The translations under genes and the position numbers were made by a program. A stretch of DNA of 64,000 nucleotides from NCBI RefSeq assembly GCF_945605565.1, contig NZ_OX216966.1, forward strand, positions 5,262,001-5,326,000, in the 5' to 3' direction. Below the pieces are notes generated by a model. That model saw only the letters and a program-made list of their open reading frames with translations. It had not been told where the DNA came from and did no database searches. This document shows, one piece after another, positions 14,783 through 23,342 of this stretch (position 1 is the first letter of the stretch; the number at the start of each line of letters is the position of its first letter). The stretch comes from Paenibacillus dendritiformis (GTDB taxonomy: Bacteria > Bacillota > Bacilli > Paenibacillales > Paenibacillaceae).

Positions 14783-15496
14783 TTAGCCGTCGTAATTCAC
14801 GACATAAGAATGAAGAGCCGTATGGTAATACCCTACGCTATATTCGATCAGTGTGCCGTTCACATCATAAGAATAGCGGGAGCGCCGCAAGAGCGGCACG
14901 TCCGCTCCTACGCCAAGCACCGCCCTGGCCGCGGGCGGCGCCGTCGCCACGGCGAACTCATCCTTATACTGGCCGAGTTCGATATTCTGCTCCTCCAGCC
15001 ACTCATACAGCGACTGCCCGTCCAGTTCCGACAGATCGAGCGCTCCGGCCTGATGCGATAAATAATGAGTAAAGTGGATATACGGCGAACCGTCCAGATC
15101 ATAGACCCGCTCGATGCATAGGCAGCTCGCCCCGAACAAGCGGCAAGGAGCGGTTCCCTCCTCGGCGCGGATGACTTCCGCCCTCATGACCCGCTTATGA
15201 ATCCGATGGCCCTCCTCGACCAAAATTTCCGTAAACCGCTTCCACTTGGACAGCTTTGAGGCGGATGTATTGCGAATGACCTTGGTGCCTTTCCCGCTGC
15301 CCTTCTCTACATACCCTTCCTGCACCAGTTCAATGATGGCGTTGCGCACCGTTATTTTGCTGACCTGGAATTCTTCTTCCAGCTGAGGCTCTGACGGAAT
15401 ATTCGTGCCGAGCGGATATACGCCGTGCAAAATGCGCTCGCGCAAAATATTGCTTACTTGTACATACAAAGGACGTTTGTTCCGTGACCGTTTCAA
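14783..15496 (-). CDS. GntR/HutC-type repressor with UTRA domain
   Basis: Residues 1-75 form the GntR winged helix (RPLYVQVSNILRERILHGVYPLGTNIPSE, SKITVRNAIIELVQEGYVEKGSGKGT), and residues about 90-235 the UTRA ligand domain (ASCLCIERVYDLDGSPYIHFTHYL, VPLLRRSRYSYDVNGTLIEYS). HutC-type proteins bind sugar phosphates or related effectors. It closes the catabolic operon, 39 bases after the kinase, with TTG as start. The perfect palindrome at 19555-19574 is the obvious target, so the effector is likely a pathway intermediate such as the amino-sugar-acid phosphate. Confidence 0.88.
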   Translation of the reverse strand: MKRSRNKRPLYVQVSNILRERILHGVYPLGTNIPSEPQLEEEFQVSKITVRNAIIELVQEGYVEKGSGKGTKVIRNTSASKLSKWKRFTEILVEEGHRIHKRVMRAEVIRAEEGTAPCRLFGASCLCIERVYDLDGSPYIHFTHYLSHQAGALDLSELDGQSLYEWLEEQNIELGQYKDEFAVATAPPAARAVLGVGADVPLLRRSRYSYDVNGTLIEYSVGYYHTALHSYVVNYDG

Positions 15497-15535
15497 GACT
15501 ACGTCCCGCCTTTCCCTTACTTGCTATGCTTCCTT

Positions 15536-16564
15536 TTACCTCTCGACGTCGATCCCGGACTCTTCCATCGCCCGCATCACTTCCTGCTCGGCCGCCATCG
15601 GCGTGTCGCCTTCGATCGTATGCGCAAGCATGCTGGAAGCGGCGGCGAACCTTACCGTCCGTTCCGGCGGGAAGCCGCGGAATTCGCCATGCAGGATGCC
15701 GCACGTATAGGCATCCCCCGCGCCAATCCGATCATGCACCGCGAACGTTAACGGTTCGGAATAATAAAAGGAGTCCCGCTTATACATAAAGCCCTGCAGC
15801 GAATGCGTCTGACTGTCCACAATCGTGCGATGGGTGCCAGCGATGACGGAAATATTATACTGCTTGGCCACCTGGGGAATCAATTCCTCCGCCTGTTCCC
15901 GCCGTCCGGCCTTCCCGCTCTTCATGTTCAGCGTCAGCATCGCATCCTTTTCGTTCATCATGACGATATCCGCAAGCTGCAGCATCTCCTCATAATGGGG
16001 CTTGGCCTTCCCATGCCCGCCTCCCCCCCAATGCGCCGGGCGGTAGTTGCAGTCGAAGATGACAAGCCCTCCCGCAGCCTTGACGGCGGCTGCCAATGCC
16101 TTCATATGGCGGCGGACGCCATCGTTCATCGCCAGCGCAATGCCGCACAGATGAACGGCGTCGATCCCGTTCGCGATATCGGCATACGGATACGCATCTT
16201 CCGGTGCGGTATTGAAGCTGCTTCCCAGCCGCTCCGTATAGGTGACGCGCCCCGGGCGCGCCCCGAACCCCTTTTCGAAGAAGTACATCCCCAAATAGTT
16301 CCCGCCGCGGACAAGATAAGCCGTGCCGATGCCAAGCTTGCGCAGATGAGCCTCCGCCGCTTCGCCCAGCGGATTGTCCGGCAGCCTCGATACCAGATAC
16401 GCCTCATGCCCGAAGCGGGCAAGCTGCGAACTGACGTTGACGCCCGTGCCCGAAAATGAATAATCGAGCCGGCTGGCTTGGCTTAACCGCTCCACCCCGG
16501 GCACGGTCAAGCGCATCATCACCTCTCCGAAGGCCGCAATCTTTTTGGGAGTCTGATCAGGCAT
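15536..16564 (-). CDS. PfkB-family sugar (acid) kinase, KDG-kinase-like
   Basis: The 342-aa protein has the PfkB ribokinase fold: N-terminal FGEVMMRLTVPG and SFSGTGVNVSSQLARFG, and C-terminal anion-hole motif HDRIGAGDAYTCGILHG with the catalytic aspartate. Closest in pattern are 2-keto-3-deoxygluconate kinases, also by context with a KDGP aldolase. It overlaps the aldolase gene by eight bases. The kinase would phosphorylate 2-keto-3-deoxygluconate or the amino-sugar acid at the 6 position before lyase or aldolase action. The exact substrate is inferred. Confidence 0.85.
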   Translation of the reverse strand: MPDQTPKKIAAFGEVMMRLTVPGVERLSQASRLDYSFSGTGVNVSSQLARFGHEAYLVSRLPDNPLGEAAEAHLRKLGIGTAYLVRGGNYLGMYFFEKGFGARPGRVTYTERLGSSFNTAPEDAYPYADIANGIDAVHLCGIALAMNDGVRRHMKALAAAVKAAGGLVIFDCNYRPAHWGGGGHGKAKPHYEEMLQLADIVMMNEKDAMLTLNMKSGKAGRREQAEELIPQVAKQYNISVIAGTHRTIVDSQTHSLQGFMYKRDSFYYSEPLTFAVHDRIGAGDAYTCGILHGEFRGFPPERTVRFAAASSMLAHTIEGDTPMAAEQEVMRAMEESGIDVER

Positions 16565-17312
16565 AATAATCGACCCATTTCTTCATTGTCGCATACAGGA
16601 CGCGCATATCCTCAACCCTCGTCTTCCCGGTTGCCTTATCGATGATGGAAGAGTAGACATGCGGAATGACGATCGGCACATTCGCTTCGAGGGCGATGCG
16701 GAGAATCGCTTCGAAGTTGTCCAGATCGATTCCGCCGGTCGGCTCCAGCGCAAAGCCTTCTTCGCCGCATGCCTTCGCCACGGCGCGCAGCTCGTTCTCG
16801 CAAGCAAGTCCGTCCATCGGAAAAAATTTAAGCGCATTGCCGCCCATATCGCGCACCAGAGCGATGGCGCTCTTGATCGGAACGATTGCTTGATCCGCGT
16901 GTCCGGCGCTTGCGGGACCCGTTGAAATATTGACGTAACCGGCCTGGCCCGTCGGCGAAACCAAGCTGTTGATCCAGGAATCCTTGCCGCCGAGATTGGC
17001 ACGGGTCGCGCCAACGGAAGGGAACACCTGGTTAATATGCGTCCCGCCGTAATGCTTCGCGATCTCCGCGACGACAGCCGCTTGGCGATTGTCGCCGGCG
17101 CCGAGCCCAATCGACACGGCCTCGTCAATCGCCGCGCCGTATTCCTTCATCGCCTCGACGGCCGATTCGACCGTCGAATAGTTTTTGGACAGGACGCCGA
17201 CCAGCACATGTCCTTCCGCCGCATCGAACACTTCCTTCGCATTGGCTGCGCTGTTGGCGAGCACATTGAGCGCCGCACGTCCTTTGTACAACCGTTGATC
17301 CATTTTAGACAT
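16557..17312 (-). CDS. dgaF: KDGP aldolase, DgaF-like (EF_0839 family)
   Basis: The 251-aa protein matches the family of 2-dehydro-3-deoxyphosphogluconate aldolases typified by DgaF, which splits KDGP into pyruvate and glyceraldehyde-3-phosphate. TIM-barrel landmarks include VGVLSKNY, GAGDNRQAA, NALKFFPMDGL (with the lysine expected to form the Schiff base) and ALEPTGGIDLDNF. It overlaps both neighbours by eight bases, so the lyase, aldolase and kinase are co-translated. Symbol is by homology only. Confidence 0.85.
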   Translation of the reverse strand: MSKMDQRLYKGRAALNVLANSAANAKEVFDAAEGHVLVGVLSKNYSTVESAVEAMKEYGAAIDEAVSIGLGAGDNRQAAVVAEIAKHYGGTHINQVFPSVGATRANLGGKDSWINSLVSPTGQAGYVNISTGPASAGHADQAIVPIKSAIALVRDMGGNALKFFPMDGLACENELRAVAKACGEEGFALEPTGGIDLDNFEAILRIALEANVPIVIPHVYSSIIDKATGKTRVEDMRVLYATMKKWVDYYA

Positions 17313-18417
17313 GAGCAGTCCCTCCCGTTAGTTTACGAATTTGCGCCGCGATGACGTCGATGTCGTCCCCCATAAGCGGGCGCGGATCGATATCGAAATA
17401 GCCTTGTCTTGCCCCGTAATCGCGCGTGTAGATCGCAATTTCTCCCGACTTCAATCCTTCTACGACCTCGGTGGCCGTCGTGCCGGCAAGCTCGGGATCA
17501 ATCTGAATGCGCGCACGGTAGATAGCCCGGCCCGCTTCGTCTTGAACAATCGTACACGTGACGCCCTCGAGTTCATTCAGCGGCATCAGCTTGGCAAGCA
17601 TCTCTTTTTCCCGCTCGCTCTTGTCTTCCTTCGCCATATACTCATCCAAGGCCTGCAGCAACCCGAATACCGATTCTTTGCCGACCTTCATGCTCCGTCC
17701 GATGCCGTGCAGTTGGGCTTTCACCCATTCCACGGCCTGCCGCTTGCCCGCCACGATGCCCGTCGTCGGTCCCTCGATCGCCTTCGAGCCGCTATAGATC
17801 GCCAGATCGGATACGTTCACATATTTCTGCAAATCTTCCTCTGCAGCCGCATCGACGATGAGCGGTACCCGGTTGCGCTGGGCTACTTCCCACGCTTCTT
17901 CGACCGAGATCATATTTTTTTGCACGGCATGATGGGATTTCACATAGAGAATGGCCGCCGTCTTCTCATGAATCGCGTCCTCGATATGTTCGGCCCTGCC
18001 TTCATTCGCATAACCGGCTTCCACCACCTTGCCGCCGCCCAGATAGACCATGGTCTCTACGGGAGCGCCGTATTGCACATTGTGACCCTTCAACATAATA
18101 ATCTCGTTCTTCTCGATCGGATCCTGATGCAGGCGAAGGCTGCGGCGGCGTTCCCCTTGCGTCACGATGCCCGCGACCGACAACGCGATTCCGCTCGAGG
18201 CCGAATTCACGATGACGGCCGCTTCGGAACCGATGAGCTTGGCGACATAGCTGCCTGCCTTATCGACGAGATCGGCAATTTCCACATAGCTTTGCGCACC
18301 GATCTTCATCGCCTCCATCACCGTGTCCGTCGCCGCGGACACGCCCAGGATACTCATGCGGCCGCTGGCATTAATGACGCGCTTCAGGCCGTACTTCACA
18401 TGCAACGTACTTGCCAT
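17305..18417 (-). CDS. dgaE: PLP-dependent ammonia lyase, DgaE-like
   Basis: The ~370-aa protein is of the SelA-related PLP fold seen in DgaE, which converts D-glucosaminate-6-phosphate to KDGP plus ammonia. The PLP lysine is in LAIYSGSKAIEGPTTGIVAG; INASGRMSILGVS at the N-terminus is typical. ATG 18417 is chosen since GGGAG is nine bases upstream; a TTG at 18423 is too close. The gene overlaps the amidohydrolase 3' end by about 47 bases, which implies tight coupling. The substrate could be a related amino-sugar acid phosphate. Confidence 0.85.
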   Translation of the reverse strand: MASTLHVKYGLKRVINASGRMSILGVSAATDTVMEAMKIGAQSYVEIADLVDKAGSYVAKLIGSEAAVIVNSASSGIALSVAGIVTQGERRRSLRLHQDPIEKNEIIMLKGHNVQYGAPVETMVYLGGGKVVEAGYANEGRAEHIEDAIHEKTAAILYVKSHHAVQKNMISVEEAWEVAQRNRVPLIVDAAAEEDLQKYVNVSDLAIYSGSKAIEGPTTGIVAGKRQAVEWVKAQLHGIGRSMKVGKESVFGLLQALDEYMAKEDKSEREKEMLAKLMPLNELEGVTCTIVQDEAGRAIYRARIQIDPELAGTTATEVVEGLKSGEIAIYTRDYGARQGYFDIDPRPLMGDDIDVIAAQIRKLTGGTAHV

Positions 18418-19510
18418 TTGCAAACACTCCCTTAGCTACAAGATGTTGATGTCCAATACGGACATCGCCTTCCGAATCCGTCAGCTCAATCGGTTCCTTC
18501 CGCACTTCGAACAGCGTCAAATTGGCCCGATCCCCTGCCTGTATCCGGCCCAGCTCCGGTTTCTTGAGCCAATCCGCCGCATGAGTCGTCACGGACGCGA
18601 CGACCTCTGCCAGCGAATAACCCAGATACAGGAATTTCGACATGACGCGGGCCAAGCTGTATACCGGTCCATTCAGCCGGTTGCCGCGGTAAATGTCGGA
18701 GCTGATCGTATGGAGCGGAATATGATGCCGCTTGGCGGATTCCGCTACCTTGAACGAGAAGCTCGCTGTCCCATGCCCAACGTCAAGATGCACGCCGCGC
18801 GCAATCGCGTCGGTCAGCACGCGGAGCGGCTCTCCACTATCCCGGAACAAGTTATTCGCTTTGCCGTTCAAGTAATGGGTAATCACGTCATGCCGCTGCA
18901 AATATGGAACAATTTCTTCAATGCCGGGCGGGGCCGACCCGATATGTACCATGACGGGAAGTCCTGTATCATCCGACAAGGCGCGCGCCTGCTTGAGCGG
19001 TTCGATGCCGCTGCCGCGCACGACGCTTCGGCTCATTCGCGCTTTGAGCCCGACGATGAAGTCCTGATGCTCCGCGACGGCTTCACGCACCGCCGCCGGA
19101 TCGATCCAGGCCAGGTCCGACAGCTCATCCGTTCGCATCAGCCCGATTTTGGAAATATTCAGCAGCGCCAACACATTCGTGGCGGCTCGCTCCGCCTGCC
19201 CCCTCAGATCTCCAATCCGATCCGCCCCCATGCTTCCGGCATCGACGACAGTCGCCACGCCTTGCTCCACGCCAATCTTGTCAATCGCGTCGCCATAAGG
19301 ATCGAACTCTTCGAAGGCATGGACATGCAAATCGATCCAGCCGCTGGATACATAAGTTTCCGTATTCGTATAATCAATAATATCGCCGCCGCGACTGGCG
19401 CCCGCTTCCGTAATGCCGGCAATGATCCCGTCCTCGACGACCAGATCCATATACGTCCCATCCACGCGTTTGAGGCCGCGCAGGACGATCCGCTCGGTCA
19501 AGTTGCTCAC
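18371..19510 (-). CDS. Amidohydrolase / deacetylase (EF_0837 family)
   Basis: The 379-aa metallohydrolase has the HxH metal site (SSGWIDLHVHAFEEFDPYGD), a lysine/histidine-rich middle (PVMVHIGSAPPGIEE, DVGHGTASFSFKVA) and the final aspartate region ISSDIYRGN, as in dihydroorotase/N-acyl-amino-acid deacetylase relatives. In this cluster it probably removes an acyl or carbamoyl group to free the amino group that DgaE then eliminates. It is the first gene of the catabolic operon behind the operator-flanked promoter. The start is GTG 19510, though TTG 19501 (LTERIV) with GAGGTGA five bases upstream fits ribosome binding better. Confidence 0.87.
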   Translation of the reverse strand: MSNLTERIVLRGLKRVDGTYMDLVVEDGIIAGITEAGASRGGDIIDYTNTETYVSSGWIDLHVHAFEEFDPYGDAIDKIGVEQGVATVVDAGSMGADRIGDLRGQAERAATNVLALLNISKIGLMRTDELSDLAWIDPAAVREAVAEHQDFIVGLKARMSRSVVRGSGIEPLKQARALSDDTGLPVMVHIGSAPPGIEEIVPYLQRHDVITHYLNGKANNLFRDSGEPLRVLTDAIARGVHLDVGHGTASFSFKVAESAKRHHIPLHTISSDIYRGNRLNGPVYSLARVMSKFLYLGYSLAEVVASVTTHAADWLKKPELGRIQAGDRANLTLFEVRKEPIELTDSEGDVRIGHQHLVAKGVFANGKYVACEVRPEARH

Positions 19511-19554
19511 CTCATTTCGAGTAATGAAGGAAATGATTACTTATCGTCGATAAG

Positions 19555-19627
19555 CCAAACATTATAATGTTTGGTCTCATCGTAGCACTGTACTTCGCTT
19601 GCGTCAATATAACGTTATAATGTTTGA
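19555..19627 (-). promoter_or_regulatory. Catabolic operon promoter with two operators
   Basis: On the minus strand TTGACG (19607-19602) and TACGAT (19584-19579) are 17 bases apart. A perfect 20-bp palindrome CCAAACATTATAATGTTTGG (19555-19574) covers the start-site region, and a half-conserved copy, TTATAATGTTTG at 19615-19626, abuts the -35 box. Two sites bracketing the promoter suggest looping or cooperative repression by the GntR protein at 14783-15496. Confidence 0.82.
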
Positions 19628-19674
19628 ATTTCCGTCAACATGCCGCCCTGTAACTGCCCCAAGCCACAATCGTC

Positions 19675-19701
19675 AAAAAACCCTTGCGCGGCGCACAAGG
19701 G
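19675..19701 (-). terminator. Terminator after the VOC gene
   Basis: Read leftward: CCCTTG, a 9-nt loop, CAAGGG, then TTTTTT, 21 bases after the stop codon. Confidence 0.85.
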
Positions 19702-19721
19702 CTAAGGGCCGAAACAGCTTA

Positions 19722-20084
19722 TCAAGCAAGAACCTCAACGGTGAACCCGCCCGGGGCCTTCACATAAAATGTCCAGCCATGCATTCTTTTCGGCGGCGCG
19801 ACATCGAATCCATCCTCCTTGAGCCGCTGGTTAATCTCGTTCACCTTCTCTTCGCTCTCCTGGATGAAGCCGATATGGAACGTCTTCGGGTAACTGACCT
19901 GAGTTCCTCTCATTAACGTGAGCACTAATCCGTCATCGTCAAATAGTACCCCAAATGATTCGCCGCGCGGATCTCCGCTCGTGTCCATGGCTTTAAGGCC
20001 GAAATAGGTTGCCAAAAATTCAGAAGCTGCCGGAACGTCGGTCACCGTAAGATTGACATGATTCAGTTTCACAAGGCTACACAT
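19722..20084 (-). CDS. VOC family (glyoxalase-like) protein
   Basis: The 120-aa protein is one vicinal-oxygen-chelate domain: LNHVNLTVTDVPAASEFLATYFGL, then FHIGFIQES and the C-terminal PGGFTVEVLA with the metal-ligand glutamate. Members include glyoxalases, dioxygenases and antibiotic-binding proteins, so the reaction is open. The start is uncertain: ATG 20084 has AAAAAGG directly against it, and GTG four codons later may be used. Its frame stays open upstream to 20258 but that part has no coding character. Confidence 0.85.
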   Translation of the reverse strand: MCSLVKLNHVNLTVTDVPAASEFLATYFGLKAMDTSGDPRGESFGVLFDDDGLVLTLMRGTQVSYPKTFHIGFIQESEEKVNEINQRLKEDGFDVAPPKRMHGWTFYVKAPGGFTVEVLA

Positions 20085-20241
20085 CCTTTTTCTGGATATT
20101 TGTTCCTTGTTTATCGTATCACATTGACGCAAATGATAACCTTTGCGCGGCGACTCGTTGCTCTGCCCGTCACAACCCGTCACATCGCTTGAACCCCGAT
20201 GCGCAACCCTGCAATGCGGCGCCGGCCAACTTGCTGGCTCC

Positions 20242-20769
20242 CTAGTTTCTCCATTCATCTTTTAATACACTCATCTCAATCAAACTCCAATAGGAATCTT
20301 GATACCTTCTTGCATCCCTTGTCACGCCTTCTTGAACGAAGCCCAGTTTTTCATAGCATCTTCGCGCTGACACGTTAAAATCAAAAACACCAAGACTTAT
20401 CCGGTGCAAATGAAGATCTTCAAATCCTATTCTTAACGCTTGCTGCATGATTTGTGTGCCGTACCCCTTGCCCCGGCTGCTCTTATTTCCTATGAGCACC
20501 TTACCTATTCTTCCTGAACGGTTCTCTCTATCTATTCGGCTGATGGAAATATGACCAACGATGTGGTTTGTTTCCGTTTCAATTGCTTTATATATAAGTC
20601 TGTTTGAAGTTTTTAAGTCATTCGCTCCCTTTATATACTCGACCAATTGTTCTTCAGTCAGCGGATATTTGAATTCCGGCCCAGCCCATTGGAGCAAAAA
20701 TGCTTCATCCCCGCTCCATGATATAAGTTGTTGAAAATCGGAAGGTACGAAATATTGAAGCGTGATCAT
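20242..20769 (-). CDS. RimJ/RimL-type GNAT acetyltransferase
   Basis: The 175-aa enzyme has the acetyl-CoA loop GNKSSRGKGYGTQIMQQAL and the typical C-terminal LHRISLGVFDFNVSARRCYEKLGFVQEG of the ribosomal-protein/antibiotic acetyltransferase subgroup. ATG 20769 (MITLQYF) is favoured because GGAGGG lies nine bases upstream. Targets of such proteins are small amines or protein N-termini; nothing nearby specifies which. Confidence 0.9.
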   Translation of the reverse strand: MITLQYFVPSDFQQLISWSGDEAFLLQWAGPEFKYPLTEEQLVEYIKGANDLKTSNRLIYKAIETETNHIVGHISISRIDRENRSGRIGKVLIGNKSSRGKGYGTQIMQQALRIGFEDLHLHRISLGVFDFNVSARRCYEKLGFVQEGVTRDARRYQDSYWSLIEMSVLKDEWRN

Positions 20770-20801
20770 ACGTCTCATCCCTCCATGTCATGTGGCGTCC
20801 A

Positions 20802-21077
20802 TCAAGCATAATATCCGCCTCGCTTGAGATACTGCCCTTCAGCAGCGTAATGCTTATAGATTTTGGAGAACACTCGGCAGGCCATAAATTCGCTCTTCTT
20901 CTCACTCGTAAAAACAATGATGTTATTCAAGGGTGTCTCTTTTGATATTTCCCCGCTCATTAATTTTGAAAGATCGACTTCCATTTCGTATTCCAAGGTT
21001 TGCATGCAATGGCCATATCGGTAGCGCGCGACGGTTCCTCTCTCTTCAATTAATTCGAACTCAATACAAATCGCCAT
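20802..21077 (-). CDS. Unknown 91-aa protein
   Basis: ATG 21077 follows AAGGAGAG by seven bases, so this start is firm. The product (MAICIEFELIEERGTVARYRYG, later EYEMEVDLSKLM) is a compact alpha/beta protein ending in HYAAEGQYLKRGGYYA. It has no signal peptide and I recognise no family. It sits between an oxidoreductase and a GNAT gene on the same strand with 32-35 bp gaps, so it may be co-transcribed with them. Confidence 0.7.
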   Translation of the reverse strand: MAICIEFELIEERGTVARYRYGHCMQTLEYEMEVDLSKLMSGEISKETPLNNIIVFTSEKKSEFMACRVFSKIYKHYAAEGQYLKRGGYYA

Positions 21078-21112
21078 CTTCCCACTCTCCTTGACCTTGA
21101 GACCACAGTACC

Positions 21113-22222
21113 TTATAGATACTCGCTTCGAGTATCGAACAGAAGCGGATCCAGCTTGGCCCATGGCGTAAATGTTGTCGTTAAGGAGTACCGTTCCCCC
21201 GATTCCGCCGATCGATAGGCTCCGAACATAATTTCATGCACGTGAAGCTGCTGCCTGCCCGACTGTATCGGCTGCTTGCCGGTTCGAAGACAGTGAACGA
21301 AATGGGCGATCACACTTTCGTGTCTCTGCTTGGCGATCTCCCCGCGCGGGATATAGCAACCCTCCAGTCCGCGCCAATGGACTTGTTCCGCATCTGGCAT
21401 GGGCTCCGCCGTTTGAACAATCAAGGGATAGCCGCTGTCATTGATGGCGATCGTTCCTTTTCGTCCATAAATAATCGTATTATTCTGCTTGAACGCCATG
21501 CCCCACAAGGAGCGAATCACGGCATGCTGCCCTCCGGCGAATTGGATGATGATCGTCACATTATCATCCACATCACTCCTTACCTTCTTCCCGTCTCCGA
21601 CAATGCGGTTAGGAATCAGCGTATTCACTTCGGCCATTACGCTGACGACCGGTCCCAACAAGCCGACGAGCCGGCTGATCGGATACGCCGCGCAATCAAG
21701 CACCGCCCCTCCATGGGCGATGGATTTATTATAATACCAGTTGTCACGCCATGGACCGGGGAGGGATAGCTGCGCTTCGGCCCCCGTAATCTTGCCGATA
21801 TAGCGTTCATTCACAAACTCGGAGGCGGTTAAGAAGACGGGATGCAAATCAAATGGCAAACTCATAAAGATGGCGCCCTTATCCTCGGCAAGGGAGACCA
21901 TGCGTTGGCAGTCCTCGAAGGAAGTAGCCATCGGCTTCTCATTAAGTACATGCAGGCCCCGTTCCAGCGCGGCGATTACCGGCTCCGCGTGCAATGAGTG
22001 GGGAGTGGTGACAACTACCCCGTCGAGCTCCTCTTGGTCCATCATGACCCGATAATCATCATACCATCTGGGGACTCCATACTCTGCCGCTTTCCTCTCG
22101 GCATGCTCCATATGCTTGGCGCAAGTGGCCACAACACGAACTCCTTCCAATTGAGCCGCCTGTTCAAAATATCGATTGCTGACATGTCCGCTTCCAATCA
22201 TGCCTAAATGAATTGTGTACAT
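21113..22222 (-). CDS. Gfo/Idh/MocA family oxidoreductase
   Basis: The 369-aa protein has an N-terminal NAD(P) Rossmann fold (IHLGMIGSGHVSNRYFEQA), the conserved EKPMA lysine motif at about residue 96 (LHVLNEKPMATS) and the C-terminal catalytic alpha/beta domain (GGAVLDCAAYPISRLVGLLG with the expected histidine/aspartate region). Such enzymes oxidise or reduce sugars and inositols. ATG 22222 is chosen for AAGGAG seven bases upstream; the frame is open to 22366. Substrate unknown. Confidence 0.9.
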   Translation of the reverse strand: MYTIHLGMIGSGHVSNRYFEQAAQLEGVRVVATCAKHMEHAERKAAEYGVPRWYDDYRVMMDQEELDGVVVTTPHSLHAEPVIAALERGLHVLNEKPMATSFEDCQRMVSLAEDKGAIFMSLPFDLHPVFLTASEFVNERYIGKITGAEAQLSLPGPWRDNWYYNKSIAHGGAVLDCAAYPISRLVGLLGPVVSVMAEVNTLIPNRIVGDGKKVRSDVDDNVTIIIQFAGGQHAVIRSLWGMAFKQNNTIIYGRKGTIAINDSGYPLIVQTAEPMPDAEQVHWRGLEGCYIPRGEIAKQRHESVIAHFVHCLRTGKQPIQSGRQQLHVHEIMFGAYRSAESGERYSLTTTFTPWAKLDPLLFDTRSEYL

Positions 22223-22346
22223 GGATATCTCCTTCATGTGGGATTGTCGATGTTCATAAGACGTTAGTCTTATTGGACTTTTTCCTTGTTGTAGTGATAG
22301 CCAAAAGAGTTGATTGAAGCAAATCTTGATTTCTAGCTGAACCTTC

Positions 22347-23048
22347 CTAACCTGAATGTTCCTCAACTATTTTTATTACATCTGTAAGGTCTCTACAATT
22401 TCTAGTAGCCCTTGAATCCATATTCCTTACTAATATTGCCTGAATTCCTACTGCTTCTGCTCCAAAAAAATCAGCCTCTATATTATCACCAATCATCCAA
22501 ACCTTTTCTGGCTCTCCCGTCTCTCGCAGAGCATGAAGAAATATCATGGGATTGGGCTTCTCATAGCCTACAAGGGCTGAATTAACTAAGTAATTGACTT
22601 GATTCATTAATCCAAGTGATTTAACAATATCACCAAGTTCAGGAATATGATTGGATACGATTGCATGTCTCCACCCAAGATCCGATAGTGCTTTTAGCGT
22701 TTCTAGTGTATCGTCAAACAAAGTCCAACAACTCGTATCTATAAAACGCTCCCTTACATTCACCGCTAATCTTTTCGCGTCAGCTTCTGCAATTCCATAA
22801 TGAACATACCCTTGAAAAAACTTGTCTATGATGGGTTCCCACCATTCTTCAGAAGTTTGAATATGAGTGTATGATCTCTCAGGATGATGCCACGGGAATC
22901 CGCTAATCAAGAAATTACGAAAATCTTGGGCTATTAGCTTTGTATCAGGGTCGTATTCCTTTAAGGCTTCTATCATCGTGGCGCCCCACATCCCACCTTG
23001 ACGATAGCCTAGTGTTCCATCAAAGTCCCAAAGTAACATTTTTCTCAT
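22347..23048 (-). CDS. HAD-superfamily hydrolase
   Basis: All four HAD motifs are visible: LLWDFDGTLG (nucleophile aspartates 8 and 10), AIVSNHIPE (motif II), YEKPNPMIF (motif III lysine) and MIGDNIEADFFGA (motif IV). The cap is a helical C1 type of phosphatase such as phosphoglycolate-phosphatase relatives. It is 234 aa, normal size. The DNA here is more AT-rich than the neighbouring dga cluster. Substrate not predictable. Confidence 0.9.
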   Translation of the reverse strand: MRKMLLWDFDGTLGYRQGGMWGATMIEALKEYDPDTKLIAQDFRNFLISGFPWHHPERSYTHIQTSEEWWEPIIDKFFQGYVHYGIAEADAKRLAVNVRERFIDTSCWTLFDDTLETLKALSDLGWRHAIVSNHIPELGDIVKSLGLMNQVNYLVNSALVGYEKPNPMIFLHALRETGEPEKVWMIGDNIEADFFGAEAVGIQAILVRNMDSRATRNCRDLTDVIKIVEEHSG

Positions 23049-23342
23049 CAAAGCAACATCACCCTCAACCTATATTTTCCTTATTGCTGATAGCGTTATT
23101 ATCAAACATCATCGCAATTCTATGGCTGAGTTTTTAATATTCGCTTATCGAAGCTGTTGTATTTTTTCGCCCAATGTCATGCCAAAACCTCTTTGCCACC
23201 ATGGATAGGTTTGTTAGCGGCATGACCGGTTGCACTCTATCGACAGGACCTTGCATAGTTTTGAATCTAGGTTTGACGCTAGCGTTCCTTGTTTGATAAG
23301 ATGAATGTCCTGAACAAATGGAAATCTATTCATCTATGATGA

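Noticed and set aside
9644..19510. Possible integrative element between tRNA-Leu and the dga cluster
   Set aside because: No integrase, no partial tRNA repeat and no conjugation genes; the cluster is a metabolic operon.
17341..19567. Long plus-strand frames of 364 and 414 codons
   Set aside because: They are antisense to dgaE and the amidohydrolase, which have clear catalytic motifs.
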